9,136 bases of DNA from Rhodospirillales bacterium (GCA_016187325.1 JACPJY010000201.1:1-9136); one strand, 5' to 3'; counted from the stretch's first letter, positions 1-6,571 are shown. A program made the numbers and translations. Notes: generated from the sequence alone by a model not told the origin.

Positions 1-237
1 CGGTGAATCGTAGATCAACGCTACCTGGTCGGCGCGGCCTTCCTCGACATGGCGATCGAGGGCGTTGTAGCAGGTGTTGAGCCGGCCGCCCCGGAACCAG
101 CGGTAAAAAGGCTTTCGGGAATCGTCCAGGACCTTGTCCCACTTCTTGATCCATTTGATGTCTTGGGCGACCTCGCCCCAGAAGCCGTCCGGGTCCTCGA
201 GCGACCGCCGGTACGCCACGTCATATGCGTTTGCCAT
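1..237 (-). CDS. prpE: Propionyl-CoA synthetase (PrpE-like), N-terminal 79 residues, partial
   Basis: An AMP-forming ligase that would convert propionate, ATP and CoA to propionyl-CoA in the cytosol. The start is ATG at 237 and the reading frame is open to the window edge, giving 79 codons. The translation begins MANAYDVAYRRSLEDPDGFW and has the ACAS_N-type block found before the AMP-binding domain: 'DPDGFW' (15-20), 'WFRGGRLNTCYNALDRH' (47-63) and 'ALIYDSP' (73-79). The NTCYNALDRH and ALIYDSP forms resemble PrpE more than acetyl-CoA synthetase Acs. Family members are about 630 aa, so roughly 550 residues lie outside the window. A GGGGAGG Shine-Dalgarno sits about 12 nt upstream. It is divergent from the acyl-CoA synthetase at 409. 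An acetyl-CoA synthetase cannot be excluded without the catalytic domain. Confidence 0.88.
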   Translation of the reverse strand, partial: MANAYDVAYRRSLEDPDGFWGEVAQDIKWIKKWDKVLDDSRKPFYRWFRGGRLNTCYNALDRHVEEGRADQVALIYDSP

Positions 238-408
238 GATTGCCGAAATCCTCCCCGTTATTGGTTGGTTTTGGCGCCGGTCTCCCCATCCCCCGGGCGC
301 GGGCCGCATTCAGCCTTGAATTCTGGGCTAAAACGGTATTTTTTGCAAAGCCGGTTTGTGGCACTCTGGACGGTAATAACCCAGAGATTTCAAAGGAAGC
401 CGGCGGCC

Positions 409-2049
409 ATGGGCGCGGGCAGCATCTACGACAAGGACCTCGGGCAAAACACCGCCAACTACGCGCCGCTCACGCCATTGTCGTTTATCCAACGCACCGC
501 GGCGGTTTATCCGAATCACCCCTCGGTGATCCACGGCGCGAGGCGCTTCACCTGGAAGGAAACCTACGCTCGCAGCCGCCGCCTGGCGAGCGCGCTCAGC
601 CGCCGCGGCATCCGTCTCGGCGACACCGTCGCCATCATGGGTGCCAACACGCCGGAAATGTACGAGGCCGCGTTCGGCGTGCCGATGACCGGCGCCGTGC
701 TGAACACCCTCAACGTGCGGCTGGACGCGCCGACCATCGCGTTCTCGCTGCAGCACGGCGAGGCCAAGTTCTTGATCACCGACACCGAGTTCTCGGCCAC
801 CGTCAAGGCGGCATTGAAGGCGCTCGGCCGCGACATCCCGGTGATAGACATCGACGACGGCGAGGCCGGCAACGACATCAGCCACGAGCGGCTGGGTGAA
901 AAGGATTACGAGGCACTGCTCGCCGAAGGCGACCCGGAATTCGACTGGCGGCTGCCCGCCGACGAATGGCAGGCGATTTCGCTCAACTACACGTCGGGCA
1001 CCACCGGCGACCCGAAGGGCGTCGTCTATCACCATCGCGGCGCCTATCTCAACGCCATCAGCAACATCGTTGCCTGGAACATGGCCCACCATCCGGTTTA
1101 CCTGTGGACGCTGCCGATGTTCCACTGCAACGGGTGGTGCTTCCCGTGGTCCGTCGCCGTCGTTGCCGGCACCAATGTCTGCCTGCGCCGGGTGAACGCG
1201 GCCAACATCTACAACGCCATCGCCGACCAGGGGGTAACGCATTTCTGCGGCGCGCCGATCGTGCTCAACTACGTCATCAACGCCAAACCGGACGAGCGAC
1301 GCGAGTTTGACCACACCGTCAACGTGATGACCGCCGCGGCGCCGCCGCCGGCCAGCACGCTGGAGGCGATGCAGCGCCAGGGCTTCAACGTCACCCATGT
1401 TTACGGCCTGACCGAGACGTACGGGCCGGCGGTGATCTGCGCCTGGCACGACAACTGGAACCGGCGCCCGATCGAGGAACAGGCGCAGCTGAAGTCGCGC
1501 CAGGGCGTCAATTACCACATGCTGCAGGGGCTGACGGTGATGGACCCGGAAACCATGAAGCCGGTGCCGGCCGACGGCGAGACCATGGGCGAGGTGATGT
1601 TCCGGGGCAATATCGTCATGAAGGGGTATCTCAAGAACAAGAAAGCCACCGCCAGCAGCCTCGCCGGCGGCTGGTTCCATTCTGGTGACCTCGGTGTCAT
1701 GCACCCGGACGGCTATCTGCAGCTCAAGGACCGGTCCAAGGACATCATCATCTCGGGCGGCGAGAACATCTCGTCGATCGAGGTCGAAAGCGTGCTGTAC
1801 AAGCATCCGGCGGTGCTCGCGGCCGCGGTCGTGGCGCGCCCCGACGACAAGTGGGGTGAGACGCCGTGCGCCTTCGTCGAACTCAAGGATCACGCCGCCC
1901 CGGTCAGCGCCGACGAGATCATCAAGTTCTGCCGCGACAACATGGCGCACTTCAAGGCGCCGAAAATGGTGGTGTTCGGGCCGCTGCCGAAGACTTCGAC
2001 CGGCAAGATCCAGAAATTCAAGTTGCGCGATATCGCGAAGGAATTGTGA
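409..2049 (+). CDS. Fatty acyl-CoA synthetase (AMP-forming, ANL superfamily)
   Basis: A complete 546-residue adenylate-forming ligase that activates a carboxylic acid to its acyl-CoA via an acyl-AMP. The ATP P-loop is YTSGTTGDPKG (194-204). Core motif YGLTET is at 332-337. HSGDL (424-428) is followed by DRSKD (441-445) and GGEN (450-453), the hinge to the mobile C-terminal domain. K533 in KTSTGKIQK is the expected catalytic lysine of the adenylation step. 'LPMFHCNGWCFPW' is typical of the Thermus LC-FACS/plant AAE-like branch, which also holds DmdB-type methylmercaptopropionate ligases, so the substrate (medium or long chain, branched or sulfur-containing) cannot be read from the sequence. 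The frame is open upstream to 49, but that part overlaps the prpE N-terminus antisense. ATG 409 has AAGGA at a suitable distance and matches the family N-terminus. No signal peptide or membrane segment is seen. Confidence 0.93.
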   Translation: MGAGSIYDKDLGQNTANYAPLTPLSFIQRTAAVYPNHPSVIHGARRFTWKETYARSRRLASALSRRGIRLGDTVAIMGANTPEMYEAAFGVPMTGAVLNTLNVRLDAPTIAFSLQHGEAKFLITDTEFSATVKAALKALGRDIPVIDIDDGEAGNDISHERLGEKDYEALLAEGDPEFDWRLPADEWQAISLNYTSGTTGDPKGVVYHHRGAYLNAISNIVAWNMAHHPVYLWTLPMFHCNGWCFPWSVAVVAGTNVCLRRVNAANIYNAIADQGVTHFCGAPIVLNYVINAKPDERREFDHTVNVMTAAAPPPASTLEAMQRQGFNVTHVYGLTETYGPAVICAWHDNWNRRPIEEQAQLKSRQGVNYHMLQGLTVMDPETMKPVPADGETMGEVMFRGNIVMKGYLKNKKATASSLAGGWFHSGDLGVMHPDGYLQLKDRSKDIIISGGENISSIEVESVLYKHPAVLAAAVVARPDDKWGETPCAFVELKDHAAPVSADEIIKFCRDNMAHFKAPKMVVFGPLPKTSTGKIQKFKLRDIAKEL

Positions 2050-2170
2050 CGGCTCTGGCCGGGTCGCATTCTGCCTGCGGCGCCATCGCCCTCGTGGAGA
2101 GGCGCGGGAAACCCTGGTTTTGGATCATCGCCCCAGCCGTTCGGGCCGGGACAGCCAGCCGGACCAGCTG

Positions 2171-2338
2171 CTACTGCTTCACGATGGTGGCGAGTTCGTC
2201 TTTGATTCGGAGCTTCTGTTTTTTGAGACTGGCGATTTCGTAATCGTCGGGGTGAGGTCGGTTGGTTTCTTGTTCGATGGCAACTTCAAGAGCTTGATGT
2301 TTGGTTTTCAAGGCCTCGATCCTCTCCTCCAGGCTCAT
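2171..2338 (-). CDS. Small YdcH-family (DUF465) protein
   Basis: A 55-residue protein, MSLEERIEAL...LATIVKQ, with a strong Shine-Dalgarno (GGAGGAG) 7 nt before ATG 2338. It has the DUF465/YdcH pattern: an N-terminal amphipathic helix (about 1-25), a polar turn RPHPDDYEI (28-36), then the conserved basic helix 'SLKKQKLRIKDEL' (37-49). It is a predicted helical hairpin or coiled coil with no signal or membrane segment. The family's function is not known. It is a paralogue of the YdcH protein at 2610, transcribed away from it across a 271-bp gap, and converges on the acyl-CoA synthetase, whose stop lies 121 bp away. It is short enough to be missed by automatic gene callers. The motif match, ribosome-binding site and family neighbour make it convincing. 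Confidence 0.85.
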   Translation of the reverse strand: MSLEERIEALKTKHQALEVAIEQETNRPHPDDYEIASLKKQKLRIKDELATIVKQ

Positions 2339-2377
2339 GGCGTATCTCCTCCATAGTCCACGGATTGCGACCCTTTC

Positions 2378-2383
2378 ATCATA
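2378..2383 (-). promoter_or_regulatory. Possible -10 box for the minus-strand YdcH gene
   Basis: On the minus strand the sequence reads TATGAT about 40 nt before the ATG at 2338, which would give a leader of roughly 33 nt. No convincing -35 box lies 16-18 nt further upstream, so this is only a candidate. The rest of the 271-bp gap (2339-2609) shows no gene. Confidence 0.3.
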
Positions 2384-2571
2384 GGCAACCGGGCGCTAAA
2401 AATCCACCGTCTCGGACGGCTCCCGGACGACTTGGAAGCGGCTTTTCCCGTCAACCCGATGTGGCCTGGGAGAGTTTTCCCGAGGCGCCGATTTCTCCCC
2501 CGGCCGGGCCGACAATGGCGGCAGCCGATAGTGCCTGGACGCCCGGCTTCCTACCGCCACCGCCGGTTTTT

Positions 2572-2580
2572 TGTTATAAT
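2572..2580 (+). promoter_or_regulatory. Extended -10 promoter of the plus-strand YdcH gene
   Basis: The sequence TGTTATAAT is an exact extended -10 element (TGn followed by consensus TATAAT), 29 nt before ATG 2610. That predicts a leader of about 23 nt. The -35 region (around 2552-2557) is poor, which is usual where an extended -10 is present. It stands out in GC-rich surroundings. Confidence 0.6.
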
Positions 2581-2609
2581 TTACGTTTCTTCAGCCGACG
2601 CCGGGACCG

Positions 2610-2810
2610 ATGGACGAAACCGAGGCTCTCAAAAAGAAACTGTCGGAGCTAAAGAAGGAACACCGTCGGCTGGACGGCAAGATTGCCCGTCTCGCGGACG
2701 CCCGGCCGTTCAACCAGTTGGAAATCCAGCGCCTGAAAAAGCGCAAGCTGGTGCTGAAGGATAGAATCATAAAAATCGAGAACGACCTGCTGCCGGACAT
2801 CATCGCCTGA
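2610..2810 (+). CDS. YdcH-family (DUF465) protein
   Basis: A 66-residue small helical protein. It has the family pattern: N-terminal lysine-rich heptad helix (MDETEALKKKLSELKKEHRR, 1-20), a turn at ARPFN (31-35), then the conserved 'IQRLKKRKLVLKDRI' (39-53) and the C-terminal 'LLPDIIA' (60-66) seen in many alphaproteobacterial members. It is predicted cytosolic with coiled-coil potential; the biochemical role is unknown. The Shine-Dalgarno is weak (GGGA) but the extended -10 at 2572-2580 supports expression. It is divergent from the second YdcH gene at 2338 and converges on the GGDEF-like gene, 38 bp between stops. In related alphaproteobacteria YdcH genes commonly sit close to purE, as here. 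Confidence 0.9.
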   Translation: MDETEALKKKLSELKKEHRRLDGKIARLADARPFNQLEIQRLKKRKLVLKDRIIKIENDLLPDIIA

Positions 2811-2848
2811 CCGGCTCCGCCCCAGGTGCTCCGTCCAGACGGGTTGCG

Positions 2849-3622
2849 TCAGCCGGCGGCAGCCCCTGAGCCTTGCAGCCTATTGACCAGGTCGCGGTCG
2901 GCGGCCGCCAGCGCCGCGTCGGCGTTCGTCGCCGAGGCCAGCGTCGCCACCCCGGCGACGGCCTCGACCGCGAAGGGGCCGCCCGCGCCGGTGAACGGCG
3001 TGTTGCGGACGGTGTCTTCCATCTCCCGGGCCTTGGCGCGGGCGCGGTCGCCGTTGCCGACCAGCAGGATGACGCCGAAATCGTTGCCGCCGAGGCTGCC
3101 GACGACGTCGGTCGGATGCAGCATGCCGTCGAGCACCTGGCAGACGTGGTTCAAAAGTCCGTCGAGCGCGTGGCGGCCGTCGCGGCGGCGCAATTCGTCG
3201 GCATTGGCGATGTGCAACACCGCCAGATTCGGCGGCGGCGTCAGGTGCTGCATGTTGTTGAGCACGTGGGCGAGTTCACGCAGGAACTCGCGGCGGCCCG
3301 GCACCGGCAGGAACGAATGCTTCTCGGCCAGTTCCTTGAAATGTGCCTCGCGGCCACGGGCCCGCTCGACCTCGGCCCGAAGCGGCTCAATCTGGCGCGC
3401 CAGGCCGTCGACGATCTTCTGGATTTCCGGCGTCATGCCGGTGGCGAGCATGCCGTCGACGGCGAACGCCTCGGTGCCGGTCCACGGGGACTGCGCCGGT
3501 GGCGCCTGGTCGGTTTTGGCGCCCTTATCCTGCTTATCGTCTTCGGAGCCGCGCTTGCGCTCCTGCTTCGGGCCGCCACCGGTCCCGACGGGGGTGACGG
3601 CGTCCGCCCGGTTCACATCCAT
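2849..3622 (-). CDS. Degenerate GGDEF-domain protein (GGNDF), probably not a cyclase
   Basis: A 257-residue soluble protein. Residues 1-50 are charged, Gly/Pro-rich and probably disordered (PKQERKRGSEDDKQDKG). Residues 64-100 form a likely coiled coil. Residues 104-245 follow the diguanylate cyclase fold: 'LPVPGRREFLRELAHVL' (105-121) matches the opening 'LPNR..F...L', 'LAVLHIANADELRRRDG' (133-149) stands where 'LLLDIDHFKxINDxxG' is expected, and 'GSLGGNDFGVILL' (175-187) stands for 'xRxGGDEFxxLL'. The signature is GGNDF (178-182), so the metal-binding D/E at the third position is Asn, and the metal Asp of the 'DxD' strand is Asn140. This argues against cyclic-di-GMP synthesis; a scaffold or nucleotide-sensing role is inference. 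No membrane segment or sensor domain is present. The start at 3622 has AAGGA 8 nt upstream and follows a structured leader. Confidence 0.8.
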   Translation of the reverse strand: MDVNRADAVTPVGTGGGPKQERKRGSEDDKQDKGAKTDQAPPAQSPWTGTEAFAVDGMLATGMTPEIQKIVDGLARQIEPLRAEVERARGREAHFKELAEKHSFLPVPGRREFLRELAHVLNNMQHLTPPPNLAVLHIANADELRRRDGRHALDGLLNHVCQVLDGMLHPTDVVGSLGGNDFGVILLVGNGDRARAKAREMEDTVRNTPFTGAGGPFAVEAVAGVATLASATNADAALAAADRDLVNRLQGSGAAAG

Positions 3623-3642
3623 GCGGAGTATCCTTCAACCCT

Positions 3643-3669
3643 GGGGCTCCTCCCTTATGGGAGTTCCCC
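3643..3669 (-). promoter_or_regulatory. Stem-loop in the leader of the GGDEF-like gene
   Basis: An imperfect inverted repeat: an outer GGGG/CCCC stem, a small internal loop, an inner CTCCC/GGGAG stem and a TTAT tetraloop. On the minus strand it lies immediately after the predicted transcription start (about 3670) and about 20 nt before the ATG. It traps a GGGAGGAG purine stretch in the stem while leaving the nearer AAGGA ribosome site free. It has no T-run, so it is not a classic terminator. It may act in mRNA stability or translation control. Confidence 0.45.
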
Positions 3670-3676
3670 ATCCCGA

Positions 3677-3682
3677 ATTATA
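3677..3682 (-). promoter_or_regulatory. Extended -10 promoter of the GGDEF-like gene
   Basis: Read on the minus strand the bases are TATAAT preceded by TGC, an exact extended -10. It lies 55 nt before ATG 3622, predicting a start near 3670 and a leader of about 47 nt. No good -35 box is visible at the usual spacing. Confidence 0.55.
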
Positions 3683-3716
3683 GCACGTAATATGGTTAAC
3701 GATTCCTTGACGGCGC

Positions 3717-3744
3717 TTGCACCGGCCTGTCGGATTCCTATAAT
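3717..3744 (+). promoter_or_regulatory. Sigma-70-type promoter of purE
   Basis: TTGCAC (3717-3722) and consensus TATAAT (3739-3744) are separated by 16 bp. This predicts a start near 3751 and a leader of about 38 nt to ATG 3789. No PurR-like operator or purine riboswitch fits in so short a leader. Confidence 0.65.
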
Positions 3745-3788
3745 TGCCGGCTTTCCCGAGGGGCGGCGCGAAACCTAGGAGAGCATCC

Positions 3789-4274
3789 ATGGCAGGCAAA
3801 GGTCCCTTGGTCGGAATCGTGATGGGCAGCAAGTCCGACTGGGGCGTCATGCGGAGCGCCGCCGAGACGCTCAAGGCGCTCGGCATTTCCTTCGAGACCA
3901 AGGCGCTGTCAGCGCACCGCAATCCCGATCGGGTCAACGATTACGCCGGCAAGGCCCGCGGCCGCGGCCTCAAGGTGATCATCGCCGGCGCCGGCATGGC
4001 GGCGGCGCTGCCGGGCGTCGTCGCGGCGCAGACGCCGCTGCCGGTGCTGGGGGTGCCGATGCCGACCGGGATGGGCGGCCTCGACAGCCTGCTCTCCATG
4101 GCCCAAATGCCGGGCGGCGTTCCGGTCGGCACGCTCGCGGTGGGCAAGGCCGGGGCCAAGAACGCGGCGCTGCTAGCGGCCGCCATCCTGGCGCTCGGCG
4201 ATGCCAAGATCGCAAAACGGCTGGACGATTTCCGGAAAAAGCAGAGCCGCACGGTGGCGAAACTCGGCCGCTGA
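3789..4274 (+). CDS. purE: N5-carboxyaminoimidazole ribonucleotide mutase (PurE), atypical class I
   Basis: A 161-residue protein that, if active, interconverts N5-CAIR and CAIR in de novo purine synthesis; the family forms an octamer. Seen: phosphate-loop MGSKSDW (12-18), SAHRNPDR (41-48) with the catalytic His43, 'IIAGAG' (64-69), and 'DSLLSMAQMPGGVPVGTLAVG' (99-119). Length and C-terminal helix fit class I. Oddities: the usual 'GGAAHLPG' loop reads 'GMAAALPG' (69-76), so the conserved class I His is Ala73, and the 'PVQSxALxG' loop reads PMPTGMGG (90-97), one residue shorter than E. coli PurE. ATG 3789 is preferred over an in-frame ATG at 3744 because AGGAG sits 7 nt upstream and 3744 overlaps the -10 box. 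No purK follows; the next gene is convergent, only 19 bp between stops. It could be a second, divergent PurE-like enzyme. Confidence 0.88.
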   Translation: MAGKGPLVGIVMGSKSDWGVMRSAAETLKALGISFETKALSAHRNPDRVNDYAGKARGRGLKVIIAGAGMAAALPGVVAAQTPLPVLGVPMPTGMGGLDSLLSMAQMPGGVPVGTLAVGKAGAKNAALLAAAILALGDAKIAKRLDDFRKKQSRTVAKLGR

Positions 4275-4293
4275 CGGGTTTGCGCCGTCTTAT

Positions 4294-5172
4294 TTATGCG
4301 CGCCCGGGCCTCGCCATCAGGCTAACCTGGATATCCTCCATCGACAGCCGCTGCAGCTTGAAGGCTTCCAGCAATTCGATCTCGATGGCGGCATTCTTGC
4401 CGAGCTCGGTCGCCACCATGTACTTGACGAACTCGATCAGCTCGCGGGCTTGGCCGCGGTACGCGAGCACGTTGGTGAGGAGCTCGCGGCGGACGATCGG
4501 CGGGTAGCGCAGGATCTCGAGCACCAGCAGTTTCTTCACCTTCAACGGGATGCGCAGGCTGCCGAACATGCGATCGAGGCAGAAGCTGTAAATCCCGAAG
4601 TCAAGCTTGCCGGCCACTACCTGGGTGAAGTTCCGGAACTCCTCGAGGAACGGCCCGGCGGTGATCTTGCGGTCCATAAGCTGCTTGACCACTTCCAGGA
4701 ACTGCCGATAGCGGATGCGCGCCGGGCTCAGCGTCTCGCCGAGTTCGGCCTCGAGCGCCCGGATCTCTGCGTTGCGGAAGCCGGCGCGGAGCACGTCGCG
4801 AGCCGAGCGGCGGACGACCTCGCTCAACGCCTGCTCCTCGATCAGGTGGAACAAGCGTTCGTACTTCTCGCGCCGCCTCGCCGACATCTTGTGCACTGGC
4901 GCGCCCAGCGGCAGCAGCGCGGCTTGCGCGACCAAAATGTCCTTGGAATAGATCGAGGCGACGGCGGCGGCCTCGTGCTGCACCGGGGCGTCGCGGAAAT
5001 CGTCGGTGATGACGAACCGGCTGCCGTCGGAGACGGTGAGGTAGCGGCCGAGCTTGGAGCACATCAGGAAATGGTCGGCGAGATCGAAGCGCGGCCCGTT
5101 GGGCATACCCGTCTTGCCGCCGAGCGGCGGGGCGGCCGGCCTGTTCGGGCTGGTGGCGGTGTGTTCCATCAT
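4294..5172 (-). CDS. Conserved-looking soluble all-helical protein of unknown function
   Basis: A 292-residue ORF (291 from the second ATG at 5169) that I do not recognise. After a disordered Pro/Gly-rich start (1-28) comes a short strand-like section 'GRYLTVSDGSRFVITDDFR' (42-60). The remainder is mainly amphipathic, charged helices, e.g. 'RREKYERLFHLIEEQALSEV' (100-119), 'RIRYRQFLEVVKQLMDRK' (152-169) and 'RELLTNVLAYRGQARELIEF' (229-248). No signal peptide, membrane segment, metal motif or nucleotide-binding loop is seen. Codon use and GC match the neighbours, and the reading frame is clean, so it is very likely a real gene. Two tandem ATGs start it; the nearest purine-rich ribosome site (GGGAG) is about 15 nt away, so a slightly different start is possible. 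It ends 19 bp from the purE stop and lies 100 bp downstream of the COQ9-family gene on the same strand. Confidence 0.72.
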   Translation of the reverse strand: MMEHTATSPNRPAAPPLGGKTGMPNGPRFDLADHFLMCSKLGRYLTVSDGSRFVITDDFRDAPVQHEAAAVASIYSKDILVAQAALLPLGAPVHKMSARRREKYERLFHLIEEQALSEVVRRSARDVLRAGFRNAEIRALEAELGETLSPARIRYRQFLEVVKQLMDRKITAGPFLEEFRNFTQVVAGKLDFGIYSFCLDRMFGSLRIPLKVKKLLVLEILRYPPIVRRELLTNVLAYRGQARELIEFVKYMVATELGKNAAIEIELLEAFKLQRLSMEDIQVSLMARPGRA

Positions 5173-5272
5173 CGGATTGGAACCGTGCTCCCTCGAGGCG
5201 CCATCATAGGCGAGGCGGCGCCGTCATGCCAGCCCGGCCGCTGGCGAAATCGCCCCTCGGCACGGTCGCTCC

Positions 5273-5908
5273 CTAGCGGGCGCGGCGCAGCAGGCGCGAC
5301 GGCCTCGGCAGCCGGCCGAGCGCCTCTTTGAGCCGGGCCTTGTAGGCGGGGACCTTCATCACGTCGGCGATGCGGCGGTCAAGGAACGCCCAGGTATCGG
5401 CGAATTCCTCCGACGAGTCAGCAAGCCAGCACAGCACCGTCGTGGTGTAGACCGCGGCCAACAGGCCGCGCTTGGTGTAGTAGTTGAAGTCGGTAGCGTT
5501 GTCGCCGGCGGCGTACCACATGGCGTCGACGGTGCGCCACAGTAGCCGCGCCGCCAAGGGCGCGTTCGGCGGCAGCGCCAGGAACGCGAGCAAGCGGCGC
5601 ACCGCTTCGCGATGAGCGGCCAGGACCTCGAGCCGCGCACGCACTCCCGTGGTAACGCGATCGCGGATGCGCATCGCGGCGGCCCCCCGGCGTTCGAGTT
5701 CCGCCAGCATGCGCCGGTCGGCCCAGTCGGCGAAATGATCGACCAGCTCCGGGATGCCGTCGGGAAACGCCCTGAGCGCCATGTCGGGGCTTAAGCCCGC
5801 ATCGGCAACCCCGACCGTGAGCGCCTTCCTCGTCCAGCCGTCGAACGCCACGTGCGGCAGGGTGGCGAGCAGGATGCGGTCGCGGGTGGCGCGGCGCTCG
5901 TCAGTCAT
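5273..5908 (-). CDS. COQ9-family protein (rpsU-divergently transcribed family)
   Basis: A 211-residue protein of the COQ9/'diverge_rpsU' family, a TetR-like helical fold. The mitochondrial member binds lipid and assists the Coq7 step of ubiquinone synthesis; the bacterial role is less certain. Seen: an N-terminal TetR-like helical part (RDRILLATLPHVAFDGWTRK, 9-28; 'ALTVGVADAGLS', 29-40) and the diagnostic C-terminal region 'LLWRTVDAMWYAAGDNATD' (122-140), 'FNYYTKRGLLAAVYTTTVLC' (141-160), with 'DTWAFLDRRI' (171-180). The frame is open upstream to 5998, but ATG 5908 is chosen because the protein then opens MTDERRATRDRIL as in the family and because it overlaps the deformylase stop by 8 nt (ATGACTGA), implying translational coupling. 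Normally this gene directly faces rpsU; here the deformylase gene is between them. Confidence 0.9.
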   Translation of the reverse strand: MTDERRATRDRILLATLPHVAFDGWTRKALTVGVADAGLSPDMALRAFPDGIPELVDHFADWADRRMLAELERRGAAAMRIRDRVTTGVRARLEVLAAHREAVRRLLAFLALPPNAPLAARLLWRTVDAMWYAAGDNATDFNYYTKRGLLAAVYTTTVLCWLADSSEEFADTWAFLDRRIADVMKVPAYKARLKEALGRLPRPSRLLRRAR

Positions 5909-6512
5909 CGCCAGTCTTCTCCTTTTGCCGCAAGCGGTCGCCGAGCGGCAGCTCGGGTCGGCCCATCTCGTCGGCAAAGCCGAAAGTAGTGAGGTCATCC
6001 ATGCGCATCGGATAGAGGATGCCGTCGAGGTGATCGCATTCGTGCTGCACCACGCGGGCGTGGTAGCCCGTGGCCTCGCGCTCGATGGCCGAGCCGTCGG
6101 CGGCGAGCGCCTTGTAGCGGATGCGCGTATAACGCGGCACCATGCCGAGCATGCCGGGCAGCGACAGGCAACCCTCGACGCCCGGCTCCTTTTCGTCGCT
6201 CAACGGCTCGATCACCGGATTGATCAGTACCGTCATCGGCACCGCTTCGACGTCCGTCGGCGCCGGCCCGCCCTGGTCGTCGGCGCGCGCCCCGGCGGCG
6301 GCGCGGGCGCGGCTTTCCGGGATGTGGAAGATCACCACCCGCTTCGGCACGTGGACCTGGGGGGCGGCGAGGCCGATGCCCGGCGCATCGGCCATGGTAT
6401 CGACCATGTCGGCGATCAGCCGGCGGATTTCCGGCGCCTTCGGATCGGCCACCGGCTCGGCGACGCGCTTCAACACCGGGTGGCCCATGCGGGCAATCCT
6501 GAGGATGGCCAT
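5901..6512 (-). CDS. def: Peptide deformylase
   Basis: A 203-residue metalloenzyme that removes the N-formyl group from nascent proteins at the ribosome. All three family motifs are present: GIGLAAPQ (45-52), EGCLS (113-117) and QHECDH (156-161). Cys115, His157 and His161 are the expected metal ligands, Glu158 the catalytic base. It is longer than the roughly 170-residue E. coli enzyme, mainly through an Ala/Gly/Asp-rich insertion between about 68 and 92 (AAAGARADDQGGPAPTD) and a polar C-terminal tail. It is not next to fmt, the usual partner, so it may be one of two deformylases in this genome (inference). It is the first gene of a minus-strand pair with the COQ9-family gene and is divergent from rpsU with a 133-bp gap. 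AAGGA is about 11 nt before ATG 6512. Confidence 0.95.
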   Translation of the reverse strand: MAILRIARMGHPVLKRVAEPVADPKAPEIRRLIADMVDTMADAPGIGLAAPQVHVPKRVVIFHIPESRARAAAGARADDQGGPAPTDVEAVPMTVLINPVIEPLSDEKEPGVEGCLSLPGMLGMVPRYTRIRYKALAADGSAIEREATGYHARVVQHECDHLDGILYPMRMDDLTTFGFADEMGRPELPLGDRLRQKEKTGDD

Positions 6513-6571
6513 CGCCTTGAATTCCTTGCCTTAACTTTTCCGGGTCTCGGGCCTTCCCAAGCCGACGGGGA

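Noticed and set aside
49..408. 120-residue upstream extension of the acyl-CoA synthetase
   Set aside because: It lies antisense to the prpE N-terminus and across the intergenic gap; ATG 409 has a ribosome site and matches the family start.
328..1950. 540-codon ORF antisense to the acyl-CoA synthetase
   Set aside because: His/Arg/Val-rich translation typical of a GC-rich antisense frame; the plus strand encodes all ANL motifs.
2107..2119. AAACC/GGTTT repeat after the acyl-CoA synthetase as a terminator
   Set aside because: The stem is only 4 bp with a workable loop and no T-run follows.
2811..2856. CCGGCT...AGCCGG repeat between the convergent YdcH and GGDEF-like genes as a two-way terminator
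   Set aside because: Arms are 34 bp apart and no T-run is present on either side.
2826..3778. Long plus-strand ORFs over the GGDEF-like gene
   Set aside because: Ser/Arg- or Val/Asp/Gly-rich shadows; the minus strand shows the GGDEF fold and promoter.
4201..5331. 376-codon plus-strand ORF
   Set aside because: Antisense shadow of the 292-residue minus-strand gene and overlaps the end of purE; Leu/Ala/Glu/His-rich with no motifs.
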